Shown here: one piece after another, positions 14,752 through 22,782 of the stretch | How positions within the stretch are numbered: the first letter of the stretch is position 1 | Layout of the letters: every line of letters starts with the position of its first letter | The notes under the pieces: model-generated | The model's input: the letters and a program-made list of their open reading frames with translations, nothing else | Told to the model about the DNA's origin: nothing | The model's database searches: none | Program-made: the position numbers and the translations under genes | DNA from: COE1 sp036310845 | GTDB taxonomy: Bacteria > Bacillota > Clostridia > Lachnospirales > Lachnospiraceae | Direction of reading: 5' to 3' | Length of the DNA: 34,008 bases | Assembly: GCA_036310845.1 (NCBI GenBank) | Contig: JAXJRB010000062.1 | Span: forward strand, 1-34,008

Positions 14752-15357
14752 ATGAATGTAAGTATGAGGGGCAATTCCGTATATGCGCAAAATCATGCAA
14801 AAGCAGGAAGTATTGGTGGTATCAGCCTGCCGGACTTTGAAGCTGATTATGTGTATTCGAAAAAGCAAAGTAAGGTAAGCGAGCAGGAATATAAGAAGAA
14901 AATAGTTGAACAGGCATATAAGGATTATGCAAATGGGAAATTCCAAAATGAATCCAAGGAGTTTGTTTCTTTGATGAAACGGTACACTTGCGAGGTATCA
15001 CCAAACAGAGAAGGAATTATTCAATCCGGATTAAAAGCAATTACCAAGGATAAACAGAAGGTATCACAGCCAATTGATGCTATATTAACGATACTGGAAG
15101 GAGAGATCAGATATCAGAAGGTACCATCCGGAAATAATGAATACATAGAATTCTATGATGCGAATGGTGAAATGGTGGCGACTTATTCAAATAATGGCTG
15201 GACAATGTATACAACAAATGCCGAGAGCGCAAGACAAACACAGATGTGTAGTATTTACAATGAGGCTTGGGCAAATGCGAAAAAGGGAGTAGAGCTTTCA
15301 ACAAATGAGGCGATTGCTATGGATAAGGCGTATACTACCTTTGAAGCGTATGCATAA
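14752..15357 (+). CDS. Uncharacterised 201-residue soluble protein
   Basis: I do not recognise this family. The protein is hydrophilic, with no signal peptide or membrane helix. Residues 40-80 are Lys/Glu-rich helix (SEQEYKKKIVEQAYKDYANG); the centre has a short beta segment ending FYDANGEMVATYSNNGW (about 138-154); the tail is Ala-rich helix ending AMDKAYTTFEAYA. A GAGAGAGGG site lies 6 bases before the ATG. It follows the MFS gene by 74 bp with no clear terminator between them, so it may share the LytTR-type promoter. The next gene is also unrecognised and is frameshifted. Confidence 0.8.
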   Translation: MNVSMRGNSVYAQNHAKAGSIGGISLPDFEADYVYSKKQSKVSEQEYKKKIVEQAYKDYANGKFQNESKEFVSLMKRYTCEVSPNREGIIQSGLKAITKDKQKVSQPIDAILTILEGEIRYQKVPSGNNEYIEFYDANGEMVATYSNNGWTMYTTNAESARQTQMCSIYNEAWANAKKGVELSTNEAIAMDKAYTTFEAYA

Positions 15358-15368
15358 GAGATGTGCAT

Positions 15369-15930
15369 ATGATTATGCAAGTACTGAATGGTAAAGGATG
15401 TTTTATTGGAGTAAAGCTAAAAGAGGGGAATAGAGCGAGATGAAAATCAAGGAAGCTATGGCTTTGATGATGTGGTAGAGGGCGTAGCGGTAGCATACTC
15501 TTCGCTTTATCAAGAAATTGTGGAGGGACATCGTAACGGAACACGAGAATTATATGTATTAGTAGATGCAAAAACTGCAAAATGGCGACCTGTCACCATG
15601 GAAGAAGAATTGGAGAAATTAGAAAAAGGTTTTGAAGAGCTGATAGCATGGGATCAAATGGTTGCAAAAAGTCGGTTGCAGTGTGTAATAAACCGAGAAA
15701 GATTTCATGGTGTTGAATTAGAGGATATTTTGAAAACATCAGATATAGACCAAGCCGGTGAGTACATAGAGGAAACTTATTTAGAATTCCGTTCCTGTTT
15801 CCAAAAGGAGTATGAGGAAAAGGGAAGCATGATAGATGTAAGAGAATTGGTATCGTCTATTTTACAAAGAGGAAAAAGCGATATGCATCATTATTGCGGT
15901 GCACTTTTCCGTGATATTTCAAAATTTTAA
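15369..15930 (+). pseudogene. Frameshifted uncharacterised gene
   Basis: From ATG 15369 a frame runs 24 codons (MIMQVLNGKGCFIGVKLKEG...) to a TGA at 15441. The next frame is open from 15421 to 15930 and continues ENQGSYGFDDVVEGVAVAYS and about 150 further residues. Removing one G from the GGGG at 15425-15428 would join them smoothly (KLKEGIERDENQGSYGFDD), so a one-base insertion, or a sequencing error in the homopolymer, is likely. The longer part is helical and charged, without membrane segments, and no family was recognised. If the frame is really broken, a GTG at 15472 could still give a 152-residue product, but without a good binding site. A strong terminator follows. Confidence 0.6.
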
Positions 15931-15946
15931 GATGAAGTATGGTAAC

Positions 15947-15971
15947 AAAAGGAGCTTGAAAGCTCCTTTTT
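15947..15971 (+). terminator. Rho-independent terminator
   Basis: Perfect stem AAAAGGAGCT / AGCTCCTTTT with loop TGAA and a final T run. Confidence 0.9.
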
Positions 15972-15994
15972 GTGCATTATAAGAATGAAAAAGT

Positions 15995-16042
15995 GCCACT
16001 TATGGGAAAGGGGATGGAGAAATAATGTAATGTTAGTTATAT
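15995..16042 (+). promoter_or_regulatory. Weaker LytTR-type promoter of the hydrolase-LytTR operon
   Basis: One box, GCCACTTA (15995-16002). Counting on with the spacing of the three good copies puts the -35 at 16014 (ATGGAG, poor) and the -10 at 16037 (TTATAT). The place of the distal box, 21 bp upstream, reads GCATTATA, only half matching. Offered because the operon encodes a LytTR protein. Confidence 0.4.
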
Positions 16043-16086
16043 TAAATGTAGTTAAGTAAAAATTCATTTACGTGGAGGTGGATTCC

Positions 16087-16890
16087 GTGATAGAAAAAAG
16101 TATAAAATCAGATAGAGGTCAGGTATTTTATTGGATAATAGAGAATTGGAGTGAGCAGAAAGAAACATTACTTTTTTTGCATGGATTAACAGCAAACCAT
16201 ACCATGTTTGAGAAGCAGATTGCATTTTTCAAAAGCGAATATAACATTATTGTATGGGATGCACCGGGACATGGAAAATCCAGACTGTATGAGGACTTTT
16301 CCTTTGCGAATGCAGTGGAAGGTATAAAGCACATTTTAGATGAGAATGGTGTGAAAAGAGTCGTAATGCTGGGGCAATCTTTGGGTGGATATTTTATCCA
16401 ATCCTTTATTCAAAGATATCCGGAATATGTTACAGCATTTGTGGGGATTGACACTTCACCTTATGGAGAAGGATATTATTCATCTCTTGATAAATGGATT
16501 TTAGGACAGGTGGAATGGATGGCGAAGCTATATCCTTTTTCTATTATGAAAGAAGCAATAGTCAGACAGTCAACAGCGACTGAAGCCGGACGGCAAAATA
16601 TGCGGGAAATGTTAGCTCTTTATGATAAAAAAGAGCTGTGTCACCTCATGGGAATATGTTATGCGGAGGTTTTAAAGGAAAATAAGGACATGAAAATAGA
16701 CTGCCCGGTTTTACTTCTGTTAGGAGAGCATGATAGAATAGGAAAAGTAAAGCAGTATTGTCGAAAATGGGTACAAAAAACAGGATATCCGATTCTGATT
16801 ATTAAGAATGCAGGGCATAATTCCAATGTAGATAATCCTGATGAGGTAAATCAGAGGATAAAAGAGTTTTTGGAAAGGCATGGATATTAA
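16087..16890 (+). CDS. Alpha/beta hydrolase
   Basis: A 267-residue serine hydrolase of the alpha/beta fold. The oxyanion region LLFLHGLTANHTMF, the nucleophile elbow GQSLGG (Ser98), the acid in LLGEHDRIG and the His in NAGHNSNVDNP give a complete triad. The substrate is unknown; relatives include esterases and ring-cleavage C-C hydrolases. The start is the GTG at 16087: GGAGG lies 8 bases upstream, while an in-frame GTG at 16072 overlaps that site. It is the first gene of an operon with a LytTR regulator (1 bp gap) and a DUF3021-like membrane protein. There is no signal peptide, so it acts in the cytoplasm. Confidence 0.88.
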   Translation: MIEKSIKSDRGQVFYWIIENWSEQKETLLFLHGLTANHTMFEKQIAFFKSEYNIIVWDAPGHGKSRLYEDFSFANAVEGIKHILDENGVKRVVMLGQSLGGYFIQSFIQRYPEYVTAFVGIDTSPYGEGYYSSLDKWILGQVEWMAKLYPFSIMKEAIVRQSTATEAGRQNMREMLALYDKKELCHLMGICYAEVLKENKDMKIDCPVLLLLGEHDRIGKVKQYCRKWVQKTGYPILIIKNAGHNSNVDNPDEVNQRIKEFLERHGY

Positions 16891-16891
16891 C

Positions 16892-17329
16892 ATGAAATTT
16901 ACTATAAATCAAATATCCCAGGGCGAGGATGAGGTTATATTAAATTATAAGGAAATGAACGAGGAAGTCGCTAAAATTGTGGATTTTTTTCGCAATGAGG
17001 GTAAAAAAATCATTGGGTGGAAGGATAAGACTCAGGTAGTAATTGCACGGGATGATATTTTATACATAGAAAGTGTGGATGGAAGAACCTTTGTTTACAC
17101 AGAGGGTGAAGTATATAAGATTAATTACAATTTACTTCAAATGGAAGAGCTTTTAAGAGATATAAGCTTTTTCCGCTGCAGCAAGTCAATGATTATGAAT
17201 ATTGATAAGGTTTTAAATCTGAAAAGTCTATCATCAAACCGGATTGATGCCACGATGATAAATGGCGAACATATTATGATTTCAAGGACATATGCATCGG
17301 AATTTAGACGAATTCTGAAAGGCGAGTAG
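16892..17329 (+). CDS. Stand-alone LytTR-domain transcriptional regulator
   Basis: A 145-residue paralogue of the LytTR gene at 6472, with a short N-terminal region and a LytTR domain from about residue 40: VVIARDDILYIESVDGRTFVYT, then FFRCSKSMIMNIDKVLNL and HIMISRTYASEFRRIL. There is no receiver domain. The ATG at 16892 is preferred because it aligns with the other LytTR start and lies 13 bases from AAAGG; an in-frame ATG at 16880 inside the hydrolase gene sits one base from that site. The membrane protein gene downstream completes a regulator plus membrane partner pair of the HdrRM/BrsRM kind. Confidence 0.9.
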   Translation: MKFTINQISQGEDEVILNYKEMNEEVAKIVDFFRNEGKKIIGWKDKTQVVIARDDILYIESVDGRTFVYTEGEVYKINYNLLQMEELLRDISFFRCSKSMIMNIDKVLNLKSLSSNRIDATMINGEHIMISRTYASEFRRILKGE

Positions 17330-17407
17330 TGTGAAAAATTCATAAAAGGAAGATTTTTCAGACGGTAAATATTTGCTTTGCATAAATTCTAAGACTTTGA
17401 GAAGAGC

Positions 17408-17935
17408 ATGGCTACTAATAGGTATAAGAAAATGTGGAATAGTTATGAAACAGAAAGGATGAGAATGATGAGTGGTGAAAATAGAAAAGTAACGATATTA
17501 GAGCAATTTTTTTCAAAAGAAATAGGAATTGAGATTAAGGCATGCTTGTATTTTTGCTGTATATTAGCATATTATTTTATCTTTCGTATTATTATGGGAA
17601 GTTGGAATGCAAGCATTATTCATATGATAGAAATGATTGTAGCGACATATGTTATTGGCTATATACAGATGTATTTGTTATCTGATTTTGACGAAATGGA
17701 CGAGTTTCATTGGAAAGTGATTGTCTTTTCGATGATTTGCTCTGGGATTTATGTCTTATTAGCAATTTTCTGCAATTGGTTTGATGGAAATATCATAGCA
17801 AATATAGTTTTTTTTGCATTTATGATGCTGTGTTATATTTGTTATTTTGTTATTTACAGAGCAAAGAGAAGAATTGATACAAGGCTATTGAATGAAGAAT
17901 TGAGAGAATTTCAGATGAGGGAAATTCGGAAGTAG
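17408..17935 (+). CDS. DUF3021-like four-helix membrane protein, LytTR partner
   Basis: Up to 175 residues. Four membrane helices are visible: ACLYFCCILAYYFIFRIIM, MIEMIVATYVIGYIQMYLL, WKVIVFSMICSGIYVLLAIF and IIANIVFFAFMMLCYICYFV, followed by a charged cytoplasmic tail. Size, topology and position directly after a LytTR gene fit the DUF3021 family, whose members accompany LytTR regulators and in streptococcal systems hold them in check at the membrane. The start is uncertain: ATG 17408 has only a weak GAGAAGAG site, while ATGs at 17465 and 17468 lie 7-10 bases after AGAAAGG and would drop about 20 N-terminal residues that no helix needs. It is followed after 7 bp by a truncated hydrolase gene. 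Confidence 0.8.
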   Translation: MATNRYKKMWNSYETERMRMMSGENRKVTILEQFFSKEIGIEIKACLYFCCILAYYFIFRIIMGSWNASIIHMIEMIVATYVIGYIQMYLLSDFDEMDEFHWKVIVFSMICSGIYVLLAIFCNWFDGNIIANIVFFAFMMLCYICYFVIYRAKRRIDTRLLNEELREFQMREIRK

Positions 17936-17942
17936 GCAAATT

Positions 17943-18374
17943 ATGAATGTGATAGAGTATGGAGAGCGTAGCAAAGAAACCATGTTTTTTTTGCATGGTG
18001 GAGGTCTTTCGTGGTGGAATTATAGGGAAGTAGGAGAAAGTCTTGGGCAAGATTATCATGTGATAATTCCAATATTAGACGGACATGCGGGTAGTGATAG
18101 AGAATTTATTTCTATCGAAGAGAATGCAAGAGGGATTATAGAGTATATAGATAGCACATGTAATGGTTCTGTTTTATTAATAGGTGGATTGTCTTTAGGA
18201 GCGCAGATTTTGTTGGAAATGCTGGCGCAAAGAAGAGATATTTGTAAATATGCCATAATAGAAAGTGCATTGATTATTCCACAAAGGATAATCAATGGTT
18301 GTGTAGAGCCATCGGTTTATATGAGCTATCAAATGAAGGAGACAGTGAAAGAATGGCAAATACAAAGAAAATAG
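17943..18374 (+). pseudogene. Truncated alpha/beta hydrolase
   Basis: 143 residues covering only the first half of an alpha/beta hydrolase: FFLHGGGLSWWNY oxyanion region and nucleophile elbow GGLSLGAQ (Ser at about residue 83). The acid and His of the triad, expected another 90-110 residues on, are missing. The frame ends WQIQRK and a stop. Inside its end an AAGGAG (18336) sits 8 bases before ATG 18353, which opens only 15 codons. Together these suggest a deletion that removed the hydrolase tail and most of another gene. The cis-prenyltransferase gene begins 106 bp later. A minimal active hydrolase is unlikely. Confidence 0.65.
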
Positions 18375-18480
18375 CAGAGTTTTGTTCGGTGTTGGTATAA
18401 ATTTTCCATATTTTGGTTATGCTCATATACAAATAATGGTATCTGTACCAATAGCGTGCAGGTATTGGAAAGGCATGGTA

Positions 18481-19110
18481 ATGTATATGAGCAAACATAA
18501 ACCACAACATATAGGAATTATCCCTGATGGGAATCGCCGTTGGGCAGTAGAGCACGGAATGAATAAGCAGGACGGCTATGAATACGGATTGAAACCTGGA
18601 TTACAGTTATTGAAAATAGCAAAAGAGCAAGGAATAAAAGAGGTCACATATTACGGATTTACAGTGGATAATTGTAAGCGACCCGCTGAACAGTTCAAAG
18701 CATTTCAAAAGGCATGTATTGAGGCTGTGAATATGTTGACAAAGGAAGGTGCTGATTTATTGGTAATCGGTGATAGTAATTCAAAGTGTTTTCCAAAGGA
18801 ATTACTACGATATACAACGCGTACTCCTATTCATGGAGGTGGCATTCGCTTGAATTTCCTAGTAAATTACGGATGGAAGTGGGATTTATCCCACATGGAA
18901 CAGGATGGGAAGCCGTATTCCAGCGATATTTCTAGAATTGATTTGATTATTCGTTGGGGTGGAATGCGGAGATTGTCAGGTTTTCTACCAATACAATCTG
19001 TTTATGCGGATTTTTACGTGGAAGAGAATTTGTGGCCGGATTATACGGATGCAGATTTTTTGAATGCATTGGAATGGTATGATAAACAGGATGTTACCTT
19101 GGGAGGATAA
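18481..19110 (+). CDS. Short undecaprenyl-diphosphate-synthase-family cis-prenyltransferase
   Basis: A 209-residue member of the UppS family, about 35-40 residues shorter than the housekeeping enzyme. The diphosphate-binding motif HIGIIPDGNRRWA (catalytic Asp16), YGFTVDNCKRP and the C-terminal RRLSGFLPIQSVYADFY followed by LWPDY are present, so chemistry with farnesyl-PP and isopentenyl-PP is plausible. The conserved RTSGE-type stretch reads IIRWGG. Of three close ATGs, 18481 lies 7 bases after GGAAAGG. It may be a secondary prenyltransferase with another chain length and not the essential cell-wall enzyme; no cdsA or dxr is adjacent. Confidence 0.85.
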   Translation: MYMSKHKPQHIGIIPDGNRRWAVEHGMNKQDGYEYGLKPGLQLLKIAKEQGIKEVTYYGFTVDNCKRPAEQFKAFQKACIEAVNMLTKEGADLLVIGDSNSKCFPKELLRYTTRTPIHGGGIRLNFLVNYGWKWDLSHMEQDGKPYSSDISRIDLIIRWGGMRRLSGFLPIQSVYADFYVEENLWPDYTDADFLNALEWYDKQDVTLGG

Positions 19111-19192
19111 TGTGATTTAGTATTCGATATATGGTATGAAAGAATGACGGTTATATGAAGTATACATTTATGATGAAATAAAGAAATAGAAA

Positions 19193-19225
19193 AAACCACC
19201 GGTTCAGTTGAATCGGTGGTTTTTA
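19193..19225. terminator. Bidirectional terminator between the prenyltransferase gene and carB
   Basis: AAAACCACCGGTTCA, GT, TGAATCGGTGGTTTT with one G-T pair; A run on the left and T run on the right, so it can end both convergent transcripts. Confidence 0.9.
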
Positions 19226-19240
19226 TGATCAATTTGCTAT

Positions 19241-22200
19241 TTAAGCGTCGATTGTGGAAATGGTAAGAGTAGTCTCTTCCAATACATCCAATAAAGCATC
19301 AACAGTATCCAGAGAAGTAAACATAGTTACGTTGTACTCTGTTGCAATCTGACGAAGCTGTGCGCCATCGCTCTCGTTGTTAGAGTCTAGATCCTTGGTG
19401 TTGATGAAGTAAGCAATATGACCCTGACGAAGAGCATTAGGAATTGCATCGCTTCCTGCACTAAGTTTATCTAATACATGTGTACGGATTCCGTTCTTCT
19501 TTAAGAATGTAGCAGTACCTGAAGTAGCTTCGATGTTGAAACCAAGCTGATAGAATCGACGAATCAAAGGAAGAGCCTCTTCTTTGTCCTGATCAGCGAT
19601 GGTACAGAAAACAGTACCATAATTCTGCAGATGCATTCCTGAAGCCTGAAGTGCTTTGTATACGGCACGAGTCATAGTGCGGTCATAACCGATAGCTTCA
19701 CCTGTAGACTTCATTTCAGGAGATAAGTAAGCATCTAATCCACGAATCTTGTTGAAAGAGAATACAGGAGCTTTTACGTACCAGCGATCTTTTTCTTCTG
19801 GATAGATATCGAAGAAGCCCTGCTCCTTCAAGCTCTTACCAAGAATTACTTCAGTAGCAATATCTGCTAAAGAGTAACCAGTAGCTTTTGATAAGAAAGG
19901 TACTGTACGTGAAGAACGAGGATTTACTTCAATGATATATACATTATCATTATCATCTACGATAAACTGAATATTGAATAAACCTACAATGCCGATACCA
20001 AGACCAAGCTTCTTAGCATACTGCAAAATAATACCTTTAACCTTATTAGAAATGGAGAAAGGTGGATAAACGGAGATAGAGTCACCAGAGTGTACACCGG
20101 TACGCTCAACCAATTCCATGATACCAGGAACAAAGACATCGCGTCCATCACAGATGGCATCGATTTCAACTTCACGACCCTGGATATACTTGTCAACTAA
20201 AACAGGCTTATCCTCATCAATTTCAACAGCTGTTCTCAGATAGTGACGTAACTGTTCTTCGTTAGCAACAATCTGCATTGCACGTCCACCTAAAACGAAG
20301 GAAGGACGAACTAAAACAGGATAACCAATTTCAGCAGCTGCAGCAACACCATCTTCCATATTTGTAACAGCTTTACCTTTTGCACGAGGGATATCTAATT
20401 CGTTCAACAGATTTTCGAATTCGTTACGGTCTTCTGCGCGATCAATAGCAGCACAGTCAGTACCGATAATCTTTACACCACGGTCATGTAAAGGCTGCGC
20501 AAGGTTGATAGCAGTCTGACCACCAAGAGAGGCAATAACACCTTCTGGTTTTTCGAATTCTACAATGTTCATAACATCTTCTGGAGTCAGTGGCTCGAAG
20601 TATAACTTGTCTGCAGTTGTATAATCTGTAGAAACTGTTTCTGGATTGTTATTAATAATAATTGCTTCGTAACCGGCATTTCTAATGGTCATAACAGCGT
20701 GTACAGTAGAGTAGTCGAATTCAACACCCTGACCGATACGGATAGGACCTGCACCGAGAACGATAATCTTCTTCTTGTCAGTCAGACGAGATGTATTCTC
20801 ACCTGTATAAGAAGAATAGAAGTAAGGAATGTATGCACCAGTATGGCATGTATCAACCATCTTGAATACAGGGAATAAATTATTTTCCTTACGCATGTTA
20901 TATACATCTAGTTCATTACACTTCCAAAGACGAGCAATATACTTATCACAGAAGCCCATTTTCTTAGCTGCAGTGAGAATTTCAACGTCTTTGCGTACAC
21001 GGAGTTGTTCTTCCATATCAATGATATTCTTGAAAGCTTCGAGGAAGAAAGGAGTAATCATAGTAACTTCATGGATTTTTTCAATAGAAACACCATGATA
21101 AATAAGCTCAGCAATAGCAAAGATATTGTCAGAACGGAATTCTGTTATATACTCTAAAAGCTCCTCTACGCTCATATTGTCAAATTTAGAAAGGTACATA
21201 TGGTTAGCACCAATTTCAAGAGAACGAATACCCTTTAACAGAGCTTCCTCCAAATTAGAACCGATACCCATGATTTCACCAGTTGCCTTCATCTGTGTAC
21301 CTAATTTGTTTGTTGCAGAAGCAAACTTATCAAATGGGAATCGAGGTAACTTAGCAATAACGTAATCTAACTTTGGTTCGAAAGCAGCATTTGTGTTAGC
21401 AATCTGAATATCCTCAAGAGCCATACCAACAGCAATCTTTGCAGTTACACGGGCAATTGGATATCCGGAAGCCTTGGAAGCCAATGCAGAAGAACGGGAA
21501 ACTCTAGGATTTACCTCGATTAAATAATATTCAGAGCTGTGAGGATTCAGAGCAAACTGAACATTACATCCACCTTCAATCTTTAATTCCTTGATAAGCT
21601 TGATAGCAGAATCATTCAGCATCTTCTCGTCTTCCTTGCTGAGGGTCATGATAGGCGCAACAACGCAGGAGTCACCAGTATGAACACCAACCGGGTCAAT
21701 GTTTTCCATACCACAGATAGTGATAGCATGATCATTGGAGTCACGCATAACTTCGAATTCAATTTCCTTATAGCCTTTTACAGACTTTTCAATAAGAACC
21801 TGATGTACAGGAGAAAGCTTAAATGCATTCACACCGATTTCCATTAATTCTTCATCGTTGTAAGCAAATCCACCACCAGTACCACCTAAAGTAAAGGCAG
21901 GGCGAAGAACAACTGGGTAACCAATACGGTTTGCAGCTTCCTTTGCTTCTTCAAGAGAGTATGTAATCTCAGAAGGGATAACTGGTTCGCCGATAGACTC
22001 ACACAGCTCTTTGAACATCTCACGGTCTTCAGCACGTTCGATAGAAGCGCTGGATGTACCAAGTAATTTAACATTACACTCTTTGAGAATTCCTTTTTTC
22101 TCTAACTGCATAGCTAAGTTTAAACCAGTCTGACCACCGATACCAGGGATAATGGCATCAGGACGCTCGTGGCGGATGATTTTTGCTACATATTCTAAAG

Positions 22201-22408
22201 TTAAAGGCTCCATGTAAACCTTGTCAGCAATGATGGTATCAGTCATGATAGTAGCAGGATTGGAGTTACATAAAACAACTTCATATCCTTCTTCCTTCAA
22301 TGCAAGACAAGCCTGTGTGCCGGCATAGTCAAATTCAGCGGCCTGTCCGATAATGATTGGACCGGAGCCGATAATTAAAATCTTCTTTATATCTGTTCTC
22401 TTAGACAT
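19241..22408 (-). CDS. carB: Carbamoyl-phosphate synthase large subunit
   Basis: A 1055-residue enzyme that makes carbamoyl phosphate from bicarbonate, ATP and ammonia delivered by the small subunit, for pyrimidine and arginine synthesis. Two homologous ATP-grasp halves are visible: IKKILIIGSGPIIIGQAAEF at the N-terminus and IIVLGAGPIRIGQGVEF near residue 555, each followed by NSNPATIMTD or NNNPETVSTDY, and VNPRVSRSSALASKA or VNPRSSRTVPFLSKATGY. The last 130 residues are the MGS-like allosteric domain. The ATG at 22408 has AGGAGG 9 bases upstream; an upstream extension of the frame lacks support. carA is not adjacent. The 5' region holds a leader ORF and a terminator, so expression is probably attenuated. 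Confidence 0.97.
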   Translation of the reverse strand: MSKRTDIKKILIIGSGPIIIGQAAEFDYAGTQACLALKEEGYEVVLCNSNPATIMTDTIIADKVYMEPLTLEYVAKIIRHERPDAIIPGIGGQTGLNLAMQLEKKGILKECNVKLLGTSSASIERAEDREMFKELCESIGEPVIPSEITYSLEEAKEAANRIGYPVVLRPAFTLGGTGGGFAYNDEELMEIGVNAFKLSPVHQVLIEKSVKGYKEIEFEVMRDSNDHAITICGMENIDPVGVHTGDSCVVAPIMTLSKEDEKMLNDSAIKLIKELKIEGGCNVQFALNPHSSEYYLIEVNPRVSRSSALASKASGYPIARVTAKIAVGMALEDIQIANTNAAFEPKLDYVIAKLPRFPFDKFASATNKLGTQMKATGEIMGIGSNLEEALLKGIRSLEIGANHMYLSKFDNMSVEELLEYITEFRSDNIFAIAELIYHGVSIEKIHEVTMITPFFLEAFKNIIDMEEQLRVRKDVEILTAAKKMGFCDKYIARLWKCNELDVYNMRKENNLFPVFKMVDTCHTGAYIPYFYSSYTGENTSRLTDKKKIIVLGAGPIRIGQGVEFDYSTVHAVMTIRNAGYEAIIINNNPETVSTDYTTADKLYFEPLTPEDVMNIVEFEKPEGVIASLGGQTAINLAQPLHDRGVKIIGTDCAAIDRAEDRNEFENLLNELDIPRAKGKAVTNMEDGVAAAAEIGYPVLVRPSFVLGGRAMQIVANEEQLRHYLRTAVEIDEDKPVLVDKYIQGREVEIDAICDGRDVFVPGIMELVERTGVHSGDSISVYPPFSISNKVKGIILQYAKKLGLGIGIVGLFNIQFIVDDNDNVYIIEVNPRSSRTVPFLSKATGYSLADIATEVILGKSLKEQGFFDIYPEEKDRWYVKAPVFSFNKIRGLDAYLSPEMKSTGEAIGYDRTMTRAVYKALQASGMHLQNYGTVFCTIADQDKEEALPLIRRFYQLGFNIEATSGTATFLKKNGIRTHVLDKLSAGSDAIPNALRQGHIAYFINTKDLDSNNESDGAQLRQIATEYNVTMFTSLDTVDALLDVLEETTLTISTIDA

Positions 22409-22513
22409 TAATTTTACCTCCTGAATATTAATTAGTTTGATAGAATTACTTTTAGACAATCTTTGCAAAATCTAAGTTGTATGCTTACTAATTTTATGCT
22501 ATGGGTTATTTAT

Positions 22514-22560
22514 AAAAAAACCGGTTCTAATGAAGTGTGTATGCACTTCATTGAAACCGG
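22514..22560 (-). terminator. Intrinsic terminator in the carB leader (attenuator)
   Basis: Minus-strand stem of 17-base arms (CCGGTTTCAATGAAGTG and its partner, 15 of 17 paired), 6-base loop, followed by seven T. It lies 106 bp before the carB start and 7 bp after the stop of the leader ORF, so most transcripts should end here unless it is overcome. Confidence 0.85.
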
Positions 22561-22566
22561 AAAATA

Positions 22567-22692
22567 TTAAACACTACATAACGAAAAATATAAAGCAGAC
22601 AATTCGTAAATAGAATTGAAAACACAGATACTGTCAACGAAAACAGTACCAAGAGAAGCGGAAATAATATTTATATTATTGTTCGTTGTCAT
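22567..22692 (-). CDS. 41-codon leader ORF of carB
   Basis: An ATG with AAAGGAG about 10 bases upstream opens a 41-residue peptide beginning MTTNNNINIISASL and ending SALYFSLCSV, stopping 7 bp before the attenuator stem. There is no run of Arg or Gln codons, so classical amino-acid attenuation is not indicated. The last 40 nucleotides of the transcript are very rich in U, which recalls the E. coli pyrBI leader (44 codons), where UTP-sensitive pausing couples translation to read-through. The mechanism is inferred from layout only. The peptide itself has no recognisable function. Confidence 0.65.
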   Translation of the reverse strand: MTTNNNINIISASLGTVFVDSICVFNSIYELSALYFSLCSV

Positions 22693-22782
22693 ATAGCTTC
22701 TCCTTTCTGCCTAAAAAATGTCTTGCTCTAATGTAACATGTCGTAAACCGAAAAGTACCGTGAGCAGTTATTTATCTTTACA

